Positions 1-11,995 of a stretch of DNA of 64,000 nucleotides are shown here, in pieces. Location of the stretch: positions 992,001 to 1,056,000 of the forward strand of contig NZ_CP028129.1 of assembly GCF_004011095.1 (NCBI RefSeq). Reading direction: 5' to 3'. Made by a program: the position numbers and the translations under genes. The stretch is from Rathayibacter rathayi (lineage in GTDB: Bacteria > Actinomycetota > Actinomycetes > Actinomycetales > Microbacteriaceae). Under the pieces are notes generated by a model that saw nothing but the letters and a program-made list of their open reading frames with translations, was not told the DNA's origin and searched no databases. How positions within the stretch are numbered: the stretch's first letter is position 1; each line of letters starts with the position of its first letter.

Positions 1-518
1 CGACCCTCCTGGTCACCGGCGGCTCCCTCGGCGCCCGACGAATCAACGCGACCGTGTATGCCGCTGCCCCCGCCCTGCTCGCCACCGGCTTCCAGATCCT
101 GCACATCACCGGCGGCCGCGCGGAAATCACTGATCCGGGTCTCGCCGGCTACCACCTCCTCTCCTACTGCGACCGGATGGACCTCGCGCTCTCGGCCGCG
201 GACGTCGCCGTCTCCCGTGCCGGCGCGGCGACGGTCAGTGAGCTGACCGCGCTGGGCCTGCCCGCGGTCTACGTCCCGTACCCGGTCGGCAATGGCGAGC
301 AGCGCTTCAACGCGCGCGGCGTGGTCGATGCTCGGGGAGCCGTCCTCGTCGAGGACGCGGCTTTTCTCCCCGGCTGGGTCGAGCGCGAGCTCGTCCCGCT
401 GCTGGGCGACGCCGCGCGCCGCGACGAGATGGCGCGCAGGGCCGCTCGCATCGGCGTCCGCGACGGCTCCGGGAGGCTCGTGGACCTGATCGAGTCGAGT
501 CTTACCGCGCCGCGATGA
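1..518 (+). CDS. murG: MurG, lipid II synthase (3' part)
   Basis: C-terminal part of undecaprenyldiphospho-muramoylpentapeptide beta-N-acetylglucosaminyltransferase, which adds GlcNAc to lipid I on the inner face of the membrane to make lipid II. The gene begins upstream of the window; the open frame runs from base 3. The visible part starts at the glycine-rich GGSLGA loop and contains the UDP-GlcNAc site region (SRAGAATVSELTALGLPAV, then YPVGNGEQRFNA), both typical of MurG/GT28 proteins. It stops at 516-518, and murC follows after about 110 bp in the usual dcw order. Identification is firm; the N-terminal domain cannot be examined. Confidence 0.93.
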   Translation, partial: TLLVTGGSLGARRINATVYAAAPALLATGFQILHITGGRAEITDPGLAGYHLLSYCDRMDLALSAADVAVSRAGAATVSELTALGLPAVYVPYPVGNGEQRFNARGVVDARGAVLVEDAAFLPGWVERELVPLLGDAARRDEMARRAARIGVRDGSGRLVDLIESSLTAPR

Positions 519-560
519 GTTCGCTCAGCGCGGCTCGGGAGCGCACTCCCGCCCACCGCC

Positions 561-566
561 TACACT
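561..566 (+). promoter_or_regulatory. Putative -10 box upstream of murC
   Basis: TACACT, which fits the actinobacterial TAnnnT -10 consensus, lies in the murG-murC gap about 63 bp before the murC start. No clear -35 box is visible. It suggests murC can be transcribed separately from murG. This is inference from the motif only. Confidence 0.35.
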
Positions 567-629
567 GATCCGGCGCACCGAGCAAGGCCCCCGTCCGTCC
601 GCCCCGTCCCACCCGAAAGCGAGAGCACC

Positions 630-2042
630 GTGATCAAGCCCGACCTCGGCATCACCGTCCCCGACGAGATCGGCTCTGTCCACTTCATCGGCATCGGCGG
701 CTCCGGGATGAGCGGGATCGCACGCCTGTTCCAGCACGCCGGCCACCGGGTGACCGGCTCGGACGTGCGCGAGTCGCACCCGATCGAGCAGCTGCGTGAG
801 CTCGGCATTCCCGTCGCGATCGGGCACGACGCGGCGCACCTGGGCGATGCCGAAGCGGTCGTGGTCACCTCCGCGCTCTGGCCGGACAACCCCGAGTACC
901 TGCTCGCGAAAGACCGCGGCCTGCCCGTGCTGCACCGCTCGCAGGCGCTCGCCTGGCTGGTGCGCGGCAAGCGCCTGGTCGCGGTCGCTGGTGCGCACGG
1001 CAAGACCACGTCGACCGGGATGATCGTGACGGGCCTGCTCGGCGTCGACGCCGACCCCAGCTTCGTCAACGGCGGGATCATCGAGAGCCTCGGCACGTCC
1101 TCCGCTGCCGGAGCGGGCGAGGTCTTCGTGGTCGAGGCGGACGAGTCCGACGGCAGCTTCCTCCTCTACAACTCCGCCGTCGCGCTCATCACGAACGTCG
1201 ACCCGGACCACCTCGACCACTACGGCTCGCTCGAGGCCTTCGAAGAGGCGTTCGTCACGTTTGCCTCCTCCGCGAGCGAGCTGGTCGTCATCTCCTCCGA
1301 CGATCCGGGTGCCGTCCGCGTCGCCGAGCGGCTCGTCGACCGCCGGGTGCTGACCTTCGGCGAGGACGCGGGAGCGGATGTCCGCGTCGTCGATCTCGAG
1401 CTGGTGGGCCCGGTCGGCTTCTCGCTCGAGTACCAGGGTCGCCGCTACTCCGCGCGCCTGCGCATCCCTGGGCGGCACAACGCGATCAATGCGGCCGGTG
1501 CCTTCGCGGTGCTGGTGGGCCTGGGTTTCGACCCGGCGGCGTCGCTCGAGGCCGTGTCGGCCTTTGGAGGAACGGAGCGTCGCTTCGAGCTGCACGGAGC
1601 GGTCCGCGGTGTCAGCGTGTACGACGACTACGCCCACCACCCCACCGAGGTGGCCGCCGCGCTCTCTGCCGCGCGCACCGTGGTCGGCGAGGGTCGCATC
1701 ATCGCCCTGCATCAGCCGCACCTCTACAGCCGCACCCGCCTCTTTGCCCGCGAGTTCGCCGAGACGCTGGAGCGCTACGCCGACGAGACGGTCGTCCTCG
1801 ACGTGTACGGTGCGCGCGAGGACCCGGAGCCCGGAGTCACCGGCGCGCTGGTCAGCGAGAAGTTCGCCGACCCGTCCCGCGTCTCGTTCGTACCGGACTG
1901 GGCGGAGGCTGCCCGCCGCACTGCCGAGATCGCGCGCGAGGGCGACTTCGTCATCACGCTCGGCTGCGGCGACGTCTACCGGATCATCCCGCAGGTGCTC
2001 GAATCGCTCGGTGCGAGCGAGGCCGCGCCGGTCGTTCGATGA
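630..2042 (+). CDS. murC: MurC, UDP-N-acetylmuramate--L-alanine ligase
   Basis: Cytoplasmic ATP-dependent ligase that adds L-alanine to UDP-MurNAc, the first step of peptide-stem synthesis. The 470-residue product is normal length. It has the Mur N-terminal dinucleotide-like loop GIGGSGMSG (residues 21-29), the ATP-binding loop AHGKTTSTG near residue 121, the central-domain motif EADESDGSF and the C-terminal [10 protein letters not shown]. The start is GTG at 630. It lies between murG and ftsQ as in other actinobacterial dcw clusters. Function is assigned with high certainty from the motifs and position. Confidence 0.97.
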   Translation: MIKPDLGITVPDEIGSVHFIGIGGSGMSGIARLFQHAGHRVTGSDVRESHPIEQLRELGIPVAIGHDAAHLGDAEAVVVTSALWPDNPEYLLAKDRGLPVLHRSQALAWLVRGKRLVAVAGAHGKTTSTGMIVTGLLGVDADPSFVNGGIIESLGTSSAAGAGEVFVVEADESDGSFLLYNSAVALITNVDPDHLDHYGSLEAFEEAFVTFASSASELVVISSDDPGAVRVAERLVDRRVLTFGEDAGADVRVVDLELVGPVGFSLEYQGRRYSARLRIPGRHNAINAAGAFAVLVGLGFDPAASLEAVSAFGGTERRFELHGAVRGVSVYDDYAHHPTEVAAALSAARTVVGEGRIIALHQPHLYSRTRLFAREFAETLERYADETVVLDVYGAREDPEPGVTGALVSEKFADPSRVSFVPDWAEAARRTAEIAREGDFVITLGCGDVYRIIPQVLESLGASEAAPVVR

Positions 2043-2076
2043 CCGCAGTCCGCACGCCCACCGCGGGGGAGCGGCT

Positions 2077-2949
2077 GTGAAGCGGCCCGACGGCAGCCAT
2101 GCACCCGCGCCCGGCCGCCTGGACCGGGCCGGCGACGGCGTCCGCCGTGCCCTCACCGGCCTCCGGCTGCCGGGCGCTGAGCGCCGCGCCGTCTCCCGGG
2201 CCGCGCGGGCGCGCAGACGATACGAGCGCGGTGAGGTCCGCCGCTTCACCAGGCGCGCTCGTCGGCGACGCCTGATCGCCCTTGTCGTCGCCGGGTCGTT
2301 GGTCGCCCTCGCGGTGATCGTCGGTGTCTCCGCGTACTCGCCGCTGATGGCGGTGCGCACGATCGAGATCGTGGGCACCCAGCGCGTCGATGCTGCCGCT
2401 GTGCAGAGCGCGCTCGGCGACCAGCTCGGCGTGCCGCTCACCCTCGTCGATCGGGACGAGGTCGGCCGGGTGCTGGGGGCCTCCCCCCTCATCCAGAGCT
2501 ACTCGGTACAGACCCGGCCGCCGAGTACCCTCGTCGTCTCGATCGTCGAGCGCAGCCCGCTCGGCGTGATTGCGAAGGGCGGCCGGTTCGAGTTGGTCGA
2601 TGCGGCCGGAGTGGTCATCGAGTCGGCGGACGCGCCGCAGCCGGGCTATCCGGTCCTGACCACCGCCTCGGGCGACGAATCCGGAGCCGGCTTCCGCGCC
2701 ACCGCGCGCGTGCTGCACGCCCTGCCCGCCTCGCTCGCGCCGCAGGTCACGGCCGCCACCGCCACGACCGGCGACGATGTCGCGCTCACCCTGCAGAACG
2801 GTGCGTCCGTGGTGTGGGGCGGCTCCGATGAGTCTGCGCTGAAGGCCGTCGTGCTCGAGAAATTGATGGCCGCGACCGATTCGGCCACCGTCGGCAGCTA
2901 CGACGTGTCCTCGCCGGAGGCCGCCGTCGTTGCACCCCGGCCGAGATGA
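2077..2949 (+). CDS. ftsQ: FtsQ, divisome membrane protein (POTRA domain)
   Basis: Bitopic division protein that links the FtsZ ring to the septal peptidoglycan machinery. The start is taken as GTG at 2077, behind a GGGGGAG ribosome-binding site at about 2065-2071; the open frame extends much further upstream but that part is a shadow of murC. The 290-residue product has a long basic cytoplasmic N-terminus, one transmembrane helix (about residues 65-85), then a POTRA-like stretch starting at VRTIEIVGTQRVDAAAV and an FtsQ beta domain (VVSIVERSPLGVI). It sits between murC and ftsZ, as expected. Sequence similarity in FtsQ is low in general, so position contributes to the call. Confidence 0.92.
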   Translation: MKRPDGSHAPAPGRLDRAGDGVRRALTGLRLPGAERRAVSRAARARRRYERGEVRRFTRRARRRRLIALVVAGSLVALAVIVGVSAYSPLMAVRTIEIVGTQRVDAAAVQSALGDQLGVPLTLVDRDEVGRVLGASPLIQSYSVQTRPPSTLVVSIVERSPLGVIAKGGRFELVDAAGVVIESADAPQPGYPVLTTASGDESGAGFRATARVLHALPASLAPQVTAATATTGDDVALTLQNGASVVWGGSDESALKAVVLEKLMAATDSATVGSYDVSSPEAAVVAPRPR

Positions 2950-3040
2950 CCCGCGGATCGGCGCGTTCTTTCAAGAGTTGCGGGCGTGTCTGCTGGGAGC
3001 GCGACCGGACTCCGCCTACCGTCAGAGCCGAACCCCAAAT

Positions 3041-3087
3041 GCATACTCAGCATAACTTTAAGCCTCAACTACAGGTTTAGAGTTCAG
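3041..3087 (+). promoter_or_regulatory. AT-rich leader region upstream of ftsZ
   Basis: The 154-bp ftsQ-ftsZ gap contains a markedly AT-rich stretch, unlike its surroundings, with several TAnnnT-like hexamers (for example TAGAGT at 3078-3083). In other actinobacteria ftsZ has its own promoters in this gap. I cannot choose the true -10/-35 pair, so this marks a likely promoter region and not a mapped site. Confidence 0.4.
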
Positions 3088-3103
3088 CCCGGAGGCCGGA
3101 GAC

Positions 3104-4270
3104 GTGACTTCAAACCAGAACTACCTCGCCGTGATTAAGGTCGTCGGCATCGGCGGCGGCGGCGTCAACGCCGTCAATCGCATGATCGAGCTCGGCCTGC
3201 GCGGTGTCGAATTCATCGCGATCAACACGGACGCCCAGGCGCTCCTGCTCAGCGACGCCGACGTCAAGCTCGACGTCGGACGCGAGCTGACCCGCGGTCT
3301 CGGCGCAGGTGCCGACCCCGAGGTCGGCCGCCGTGCCGCCGAGGACCACGCCGAGGAGATCGAGGAGGTCCTCGCCGGAGCCGACATGGTCTTCGTCACC
3401 GCGGGCGAGGGCGGCGGCACCGGCACCGGAGGCGCGCCCGTTGTCGCGCGCATCGCGAAGTCGATCGGTGCGCTGACCATCGGCGTCGTGACCAAGCCCT
3501 TCGGGTTTGAGGGCCGCCGCCGCCAGACGCAGGCCGAGGCCGGCGTCGCGACTCTGAAGAACGAGGTCGACACCCTCATCGTCGTCCCGAACGACCGTCT
3601 GCTCGAGATCAGCGACCGCGGCATCTCGATGCTCGAGGCCTTCGCGACGGCCGATCAGGTGCTCCTCGCCGGTGTCCAGGGCATCACCGACCTCATCACG
3701 ACCCCTGGCCTCATCAACCTTGACTTCGCCGACGTGAAGTCGGTCATGCAGGGCGCCGGTTCGGCCCTGATGGGTATCGGCTCCTCGCGCGGCGCCGATC
3801 GGGCGATCAAGGCGGCCGAGCTGGCCGTCGCCTCTCCGTTGCTGGAGGCCAGTATCGACGGCGCGCACGGCGTGCTGCTCTCGATCCAGGGCGGCTCGAA
3901 CCTCGGCATCTTCGAGATCAACGATGCGGCCCGCCTCGTGCAGGAGGCGGTGCACGCCGAGGCGAACATCATCTTCGGCGCGGTGATTGATGACACGCTC
4001 GGCGACGAGGTGCGCGTGACCGTCATCGCCGCGGGCTTCGACGGCGGCGAGCCGGGCGGAACCGCCCCGGCCGCAATCGCTCAGCCGCGCCAGCAGCAGA
4101 GCTCCGCGTCCGAGGCGGCCGCCGAGCCGATTCCGGTGACGGCTCCCGCCGAGCCGGCCGCTACCGGCTCGATCTGGTCGAGCACCCCCGTCGCCGCTCC
4201 GGCCCCTGTCGCCGACCCGTCCTTCGACGAGGACGACAGCGACCTGGACATCCCCGACTTCCTCAAGTAG
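3104..4270 (+). CDS. ftsZ: FtsZ, tubulin-like cell division GTPase
   Basis: Forms the cytokinetic Z ring and recruits the divisome. The 388-residue product has the phosphate-binding loop near the N-terminus ([13 protein letters not shown]), the tubulin signature [11 protein letters not shown] near residue 104, the T7/synergy-loop region ([11 protein letters not shown]), a low-complexity Ala/Pro linker and the conserved C-terminal peptide ending DLDIPDFLK, which binds SepF and other partners. GTG start with the upstream sequence CCCGGAGG. It is followed at 2 bp by yggS and then sepF, so Z-ring genes are co-transcribed. Certain. Confidence 0.99.
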   Translation: MTSNQNYLAVIKVVGIGGGGVNAVNRMIELGLRGVEFIAINTDAQALLLSDADVKLDVGRELTRGLGAGADPEVGRRAAEDHAEEIEEVLAGADMVFVTAGEGGGTGTGGAPVVARIAKSIGALTIGVVTKPFGFEGRRRQTQAEAGVATLKNEVDTLIVVPNDRLLEISDRGISMLEAFATADQVLLAGVQGITDLITTPGLINLDFADVKSVMQGAGSALMGIGSSRGADRAIKAAELAVASPLLEASIDGAHGVLLSIQGGSNLGIFEINDAARLVQEAVHAEANIIFGAVIDDTLGDEVRVTVIAAGFDGGEPGGTAPAAIAQPRQQQSSASEAAAEPIPVTAPAEPAATGSIWSSTPVAAPAPVADPSFDEDDSDLDIPDFLK

Positions 4271-4272
4271 CC

Positions 4273-4950
4273 GTGGCCGATCCGGAGCTGGCCGCGCGCT
4301 GGGCCGAGGTCTCCGAGCGGGTCGCCGACGCGACCCGCTCGGCCGGTCGCGAGGCCGCCTCCGTCACGACCGTGGTCGTCACCAAGTTCCATCCGGTGTC
4401 GCTGCTGCGCGACCTCCTCGAGCTGGGTGTCGTCGACTTCGGCGAGAACAGGCATCAGGAGGCGCAAGAGAAGTCGGTCGAACTCGCGGACACATCTGCG
4501 CGCTGGCACTACATCGGCCAGTTGCAGAGTAAGAAAGCCCGGCAGGTCCGCCGCTACGCGAGCGCGGTCCACTCCGTCGACCGGCTCGCACTCGTCCCGC
4601 TGCTGGACGCGGGCGAGGAACCGCTCGATGTCTTCCTCCAGGTCAACCTCACCGAGGACCCGGAGCGCGGGGGAGCGGCCCCGGCCGAGATCGAGCCGCT
4701 CGCCGAGGCCCTCGCGGAGGCTTCCGGGCTGACGCTGCGCGGAGTGATGGCGGTCGCTCCGCTGGGAGAGGAGCCGCGTCCCGCCTTCGCCCGGCTGCGC
4801 GCGATCTCGGAGCGGCTGCTCTCGATAGACCCAGCTGCGACAGCGATCTCGGCGGGGATGTCACACGATTTTACCGAGGCTATCGCCGAGGGTGCGACAC
4901 ACCTGCGAATCGGGACGGCAATCACCGGAGAACGCCCCGCTCGCGCCTAA
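4273..4950 (+). CDS. YggS/PLPBP family pyridoxal phosphate homeostasis protein
   Basis: Small PLP-binding TIM-barrel protein thought to buffer intracellular vitamin B6 and amino acid pools; it has no known catalytic reaction. At 225 residues it is normal length. The PLP-lysine strand VVVTKFHP is near residue 36, followed by the family motifs FGENRHQEAQEK and WHYIGQLQSKKA, and the C-terminal phosphate-binding region SAGMSHDFTEAI with LRIGTAI. GTG start 2 bp after the ftsZ stop indicates translational coupling. The ftsZ-yggS-sepF order is widespread in Actinobacteria and Firmicutes. Confidence 0.95.
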   Translation: MADPELAARWAEVSERVADATRSAGREAASVTTVVVTKFHPVSLLRDLLELGVVDFGENRHQEAQEKSVELADTSARWHYIGQLQSKKARQVRRYASAVHSVDRLALVPLLDAGEEPLDVFLQVNLTEDPERGGAAPAEIEPLAEALAEASGLTLRGVMAVAPLGEEPRPAFARLRAISERLLSIDPAATAISAGMSHDFTEAIAEGATHLRIGTAITGERPARA

Positions 4951-4997
4951 CCTCATGATGACCCACCTGTGGGAGCACACACGACACGGAGGACATC

Positions 4998-5510
4998 ATG
5001 GCCAACCCGCTCAAGAAGACGATGGTCTACCTCGGACTCGCCGATGAAGAGGTCGAGTACGAGCGCGCAGAGCCCGTCGAGGCGGCGCCGGCGACGGCCC
5101 ACCGCGCACCGGTCTCCCCGGTCCAGCCCGTCTCGCCCGTCGAGCCGATGCAGCAGCCGCGCGCGACGGTCACCCCGCTCCGTAAGCCCACCCCCCCGAC
5201 CCCGAAGGCGACGGCACACGCCGAGATGAACGAGATCCTCACCGTCCACCCGAAGCAGTACCGTGACGCCCAGGTCATCGCGGAGAACTTCCGCGACGGC
5301 ATCCCCGTGATCATCAACCTGTCCCAGATGAGCGATGCGGACGCCCGCCGCCTCATCGACTTCGCGAGCGGACTCTCGCAGGGCCTCTACGGGCGGATCG
5401 AGCGGGTGACGAGCAAGGTCTTCCTGCTGTCCCCGTCGCACATCACCGTCGCCGGTGACTCAGCCTCCGCCGAGAGCGACGCCGACGCGTCGTTCTTCGC
5501 GAAGTCCTGA
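4998..5510 (+). CDS. sepF: SepF, membrane anchor of the FtsZ ring
   Basis: Cytoplasmic protein that tethers FtsZ to the membrane and serves as the FtsA substitute in actinobacteria. At 170 residues it has an N-terminal amphipathic stretch ([16 protein letters not shown]), a variable Pro-rich linker (about residues 30-75) and the C-terminal SepF/DUF552 domain with [20 protein letters not shown] and [17 protein letters not shown] start with GGAGGACATC upstream. Its partner peptide is the FtsZ C-terminus encoded just upstream. Confidence 0.97.
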   Translation: MANPLKKTMVYLGLADEEVEYERAEPVEAAPATAHRAPVSPVQPVSPVEPMQQPRATVTPLRKPTPPTPKATAHAEMNEILTVHPKQYRDAQVIAENFRDGIPVIINLSQMSDADARRLIDFASGLSQGLYGRIERVTSKVFLLSPSHITVAGDSASAESDADASFFAKS

Positions 5511-5532
5511 TCCTGGGGAGCCCTGGCCCCCG

Positions 5533-5838
5533 GTGAACTCCGTCATCTCGCTCCTCGGGAGCGTCCTCTACTTCGTGCTTCTGCTCTACTTCTTCGCGAT
5601 GTGGGCGCGATTCGTGCTCGACCTCGTCCGCGTCATTCGTCGCGATTGGCGCCCCCGCGGTGCCGGCCTCGTCGCCGCGGAAGGCGTCTACACGGTCACG
5701 GACCCGCCAATTCGCTTCTTCCGCCGGGTGATCAAGCCGGTCTCGATCGGCCCGGTCGCCCTCGACTTCGGCTGGAGTCTGACCATGCTCTGCGTCATCG
5801 TGGGCATGTACATCGCGACGTGGCTCCAGCGCGCCTGA
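5533..5838 (+). CDS. YggT family membrane protein
   Basis: About 101 residues, with two hydrophobic segments (one near the N-terminus, SLLGSVLYFVLLLYFFAMW, and one at the C-terminus) and the YggT-family motif TDPPIRFFRRVIKP followed by a short PVALDFGWS turn. The role is poorly defined; YggT genes sit between sepF and divIVA in many bacteria, and homologues have been linked to division or osmotic tolerance. I chose GTG 5533 because the upstream open frame to 5455 overlaps sepF; GGGGAG at 5515-5520 is a possible ribosome-binding site at a rather long distance. Confidence 0.88.
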   Translation: MNSVISLLGSVLYFVLLLYFFAMWARFVLDLVRVIRRDWRPRGAGLVAAEGVYTVTDPPIRFFRRVIKPVSIGPVALDFGWSLTMLCVIVGMYIATWLQRA

Positions 5839-5844
5839 ACGTCC

Positions 5845-5887
5845 CGTATCGTTGGTCTGTCCTCTCGTCGGCATGTCGTATCGTTGG
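5845..5887 (+). repeat. Two 11-bp direct repeats upstream of wag31
   Basis: CGTATCGTTGG occurs at 5845-5855 and again at 5877-5887, 32 bp apart (about three helical turns), in the yggT-wag31 gap and 50-90 bp upstream of the putative wag31 -35 box. The spacing suggests a protein-binding site, but there is no direct evidence. Confidence 0.4.
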
Positions 5888-5936
5888 CACGTCCGGACGT
5901 TCCCCGCGGTGTCAACACTGCGCCGTGCGCCTGAAG

Positions 5937-5965
5937 TTGCTAGCTTTAGTCGCGCGTTGTTAAAC
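5937..5965 (+). promoter_or_regulatory. Putative promoter of wag31
   Basis: TTGCTA (5937-5942) and TTAAAC (5960-5965) are separated by exactly 17 bp, matching the actinobacterial SigA layout, about 32 bp before the wag31 start. An AAGGTGGA ribosome-binding site follows at about 5985-5992. Confidence 0.5.
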
Positions 5966-5997
5966 GTGTACCTACTTGAAATCGAAGGTGGAAAGCC

Positions 5998-6651
5998 ATG
6001 GCGCTCACTCCCGAAGACGTTGTCAATAAGCGGTTCCAGCCGACCAAGTTCCGCGAGGGATACGACCAGGACGAGGTCGACGACTTCCTCGACGAGGTCG
6101 TCGTGGAACTCCGCCGCCTGAACCAGGAGAACGAGGAACTGCGTCAGCGCCTCTCCTCCGGCGACAGCCGCCCGTCGGATGCGCGCGTCTCCGACGCCCC
6201 GCGCGAGAGCACTCCGGCTCCCGCCCCGGTCGTCGACGAGGCGCCCGAGCCGCAGCTCGAGCCCGAGCCCACCCCGGCTCCCGCGTCGGTCACTGCTCCG
6301 GTCGGCGCGCAGCAGTCGAGCCCGGTCGATGAGGCCGAGAGCTCCAGCGGGTTGCTCCAGTTGGCTCGCCGCCTGCACGAGGAGCACGTACGTGAGGGTG
6401 CCGAGAAGCGCGACGCCCTGGTCGCCGAGGGCCGTGCGACGGCCGCGCGTCTGGTCGCCGAGGCCGAGGCCAAGCAGCGCCAGCAGATCGCGAAGCTCGA
6501 GGAGGAGCGGGCGGGCGTCGAACACCGGATCGACGAGCTGCGCACCTTCGAGCGCGAGTACCGCCAGAAGCTCAAGAGCTACATCGAGGGTCAGCTCCGC
6601 GACCTCGACTCTCAGCCGGCGGAGGCCTCGCTGTCGGGTTTTGGGGCGTAG
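5998..6651 (+). CDS. wag31: Wag31/DivIVA, polar growth and division-site coiled-coil protein
   Basis: Polar scaffold that organises cell-wall growth in actinobacteria. The 217-residue product has the DivIVA lipid-binding N-domain (MALTPEDVVNKRFQPTKFRE, then YDQDEVDDFLDEVV), a first coiled coil, an Ala/Pro/Glu linker (about residues 55-115) and a second long coiled coil (about 118-205). It ends the dcw region as in relatives. It has its own predicted promoter, which fits the high expression usual for this scaffold. Confidence 0.96.
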   Translation: MALTPEDVVNKRFQPTKFREGYDQDEVDDFLDEVVVELRRLNQENEELRQRLSSGDSRPSDARVSDAPRESTPAPAPVVDEAPEPQLEPEPTPAPASVTAPVGAQQSSPVDEAESSSGLLQLARRLHEEHVREGAEKRDALVAEGRATAARLVAEAEAKQRQQIAKLEEERAGVEHRIDELRTFEREYRQKLKSYIEGQLRDLDSQPAEASLSGFGA

Positions 6652-7228
6652 TTCCGCCGCAGCGGACGTCAGGCCGAGGGTGCTCGTCACCCTCGGCCTC
6701 GTTGCGCTCGCGGTCTTCGCGATTGACCAGACCGCGAAGTTCCTGGTCACGACGAACCTGACGCTCGGTGAGGACGTCCACGTCCTCGGCGACGTGCTGA
6801 TCCTGCACTACATAAAGAATCCGGGTGCGGCCTTCTCTCTGGCGAGCGGATCGACGTGGATCTTCTCGATCATCGCCGCCTGCGTCGTCGTCGCTGTCGT
6901 CTGGTTCTCTCGCCGCATCCGATCGCTGGCGTGGGCCGTCTTCTTCGGGCTGCTGCTCGGTGGTACGCTCGGCAACCTCTTCGACCGGCTGTTCCGGGAG
7001 CCCTCCTTCGGGCTCGGACACGTTGTCGACTTCCTCTTCACGCCGTGGCTGCTCCCGGCGATTTACAACGTCGCCGACATCGCGATCTGCACGGCGATGG
7101 CCCTGTTCGTCCTGCTGAGCCTGCGCGGCATCGGTCTCGACGGCAGCCACGACCGCGAAAACCCCGTCGGGCGGACGGAGGGCGCCGACGAGGCGGCCCA
7201 CGACGCCGACCACTCTGGCGGACGCTGA
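6641..7228 (+). CDS. lspA: LspA, signal peptidase II
   Basis: Membrane aspartic protease that removes signal peptides from diacylated prolipoproteins. It has four transmembrane helices, and the two catalytic aspartates lie in NLFDRLF and [16 protein letters not shown] is also conserved. The start is ambiguous. TTG 6641 overlaps the wag31 end and gives a positively charged N-terminus (RPRVLVTLG) that suits the topology; GTG 6680 would give 182 residues without it. Neither has a good ribosome-binding site, so translational coupling to wag31 is likely. The acidic hydrophilic C-terminal tail is family-variable. Confidence 0.93.
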   Translation: MGRSSAAADVRPRVLVTLGLVALAVFAIDQTAKFLVTTNLTLGEDVHVLGDVLILHYIKNPGAAFSLASGSTWIFSIIAACVVVAVVWFSRRIRSLAWAVFFGLLLGGTLGNLFDRLFREPSFGLGHVVDFLFTPWLLPAIYNVADIAICTAMALFVLLSLRGIGLDGSHDRENPVGRTEGADEAAHDADHSGGR

Positions 7229-8151
7229 TGGTGCAGTTCCGAGAGCTGCCGGTCCCGGACGGGCTCGACGGCCTGCGCGTGGATGCGGCGGTCGCCAGGT
7301 TGCTTGGCTTCTCGCGCACGTTCGCGGCCGAGGTCGCCGAGGCCGGCGGAGTGAGCGCCGACGGCCGCGTCCTGGACAAGAGCGATCGGGTGCGCTCCGG
7401 CGCCTGGCTGAGTGTCGAGTGGACCCCGCGCGAGGAGCCGCGGATCGTGCCGATTGCGGTTCCGGACCTGGTCATCGTGCACGACGACGACGACATCGTG
7501 GTGATCGACAAGCCGGTCGGAGTCGCCGCCCACCCCGCGGTGGGCTGGGAGGGCCCGACGGTGCTGGGCGCCCTCGCCGCCGCTGGTTTCCGGATCTCGA
7601 CCTCCGGAGCGGCCGAGCGGGCCGGCATCGTCCATCGCCTCGACGCCGGAACGAGCGGCCTCATGGTCGTCGCGAAGTCGGAGCGGGCGTACACCCACCT
7701 CAAGCGCGCGTTCCACGACCGCACGGTCGAGAAGGTGTACCACGCCGTCGTGCAGGGCCATCCGGATCCGCTCGCGGGCACGATCGACGCTCCGCTCGGC
7801 CGCCATCCGTCCTCGGACTGGAAGTTCGCGGTCCGCGCCGACGGAAAGCCTTCGGTGACGCACTACGAGACGATCGAGGCCTTCCCCTTCGCCTCCCTGC
7901 TCGAGATCCACCTCGAAACCGGCCGCACCCACCAGATCCGCGTGCACATGGCTGCCCAGCGCCACCCGTGCGTCGGCGACGCGATGTACGGCGCCGATCC
8001 GACCCTCTCGAAGCGCCTCGGCCTCACCCGCCAGTGGCTCGACGCGGTCCGGCTCGGATTCACGCATCCGGGCACGGGGGAGTGGGTGCAGTTCGAGGCC
8101 GCCTACCCTGACGACCTCGCGGACGCCCTCGAGATGCTTCGGGGGGAGTGA
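7228..8151 (+). CDS. RluA/RluD-family pseudouridine synthase
   Basis: Converts uridine to pseudouridine in rRNA (an RluD-like role in 23S rRNA is probable). The 307-residue product has an N-terminal S4-like RNA-binding region (about 1-75) and the RluA catalytic core with [11 protein letters not shown], whose aspartate is the nucleophile, plus [13 protein letters not shown]. Its ATG overlaps the lspA stop (TGATG), the lspA-rluD coupling seen widely in bacteria. Exact target uridines cannot be deduced. Confidence 0.95.
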   Translation: MVQFRELPVPDGLDGLRVDAAVARLLGFSRTFAAEVAEAGGVSADGRVLDKSDRVRSGAWLSVEWTPREEPRIVPIAVPDLVIVHDDDDIVVIDKPVGVAAHPAVGWEGPTVLGALAAAGFRISTSGAAERAGIVHRLDAGTSGLMVVAKSERAYTHLKRAFHDRTVEKVYHAVVQGHPDPLAGTIDAPLGRHPSSDWKFAVRADGKPSVTHYETIEAFPFASLLEIHLETGRTHQIRVHMAAQRHPCVGDAMYGADPTLSKRLGLTRQWLDAVRLGFTHPGTGEWVQFEAAYPDDLADALEMLRGE

Positions 8152-8188
8152 TCTGCGCCCTCCCGGCGAGAGCCGCACCCGGCGCGGT

Positions 8189-8194
8189 TAGACT
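8189..8194 (+). promoter_or_regulatory. Putative -10 box for dnaE
   Basis: TAGACT, the hexamer that recurs in front of several genes of this window, lies about 80 bp before the dnaE start codon. A GGAGG ribosome-binding site (8260-8264) sits 7 bp before the TTG start. No clear -35. Confidence 0.4.
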
Positions 8195-8271
8195 TCTTCC
8201 CGTCGTGCCCACGGGCCCTCCCTGGTCGCCGACCGTCCCTCTCCTGCCCGCAGTCCGCCGGAGGCGCATCC

Positions 8272-11784
<3,513 letters not shown>

Positions 11785-11804
11785 TTTCCGAGTTGTCATG
11801 ATTT

Positions 11805-11829
11805 CCGAGCCGGTCCCTGCCCGGCTCGG
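11805..11829 (+). terminator. Hairpin after dnaE
   Basis: Perfect 9-bp stem CCGAGCCGG / CCGGCTCGG with a 7-nt loop, 20 bp after the dnaE stop. No T-run follows, so termination is plausible but not assured. The 9-mer ATTTCCGAG occurs twice just here (11784 and 11801 region). The rest of the 210-bp gap to hisD shows no gene. Confidence 0.5.
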
Positions 11830-11980
11830 CGCGGTTGGCTGGGGTGGGTGGCCGGGTTACGTAGAGCGTCGTGCGTTCGGCTACGGCGATCCGCTGGGAC
11901 GCGGATCGGCGGTTCGCCTCGGGGGTGCGGCGAAGGGGTGGAGGGGCGACCGAGGGCGAAGGCCCGAGGAGGGCGGCGCG

Positions 11981-11986
11981 TAGACT
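11981..11986 (+). promoter_or_regulatory. Putative leaderless promoter -10 of hisD
   Basis: TAGACT ends 9 nt before the hisD ATG and there is no Shine-Dalgarno sequence in that gap, so transcription would start at or next to the A of the ATG. This arrangement is common in actinobacteria. Confidence 0.55.
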
Positions 11987-11995
11987 GGGGCGGCC

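Noticed and set aside
525..2492. Long minus-strand open frame (655 codons) opposite murC-ftsQ
   Set aside because: High-GC shadow: no start signal, no family motif, and the plus strand carries clear murC and ftsQ. The same holds for the long minus frames opposite dnaE (9397-10908) and ruvC-secF.
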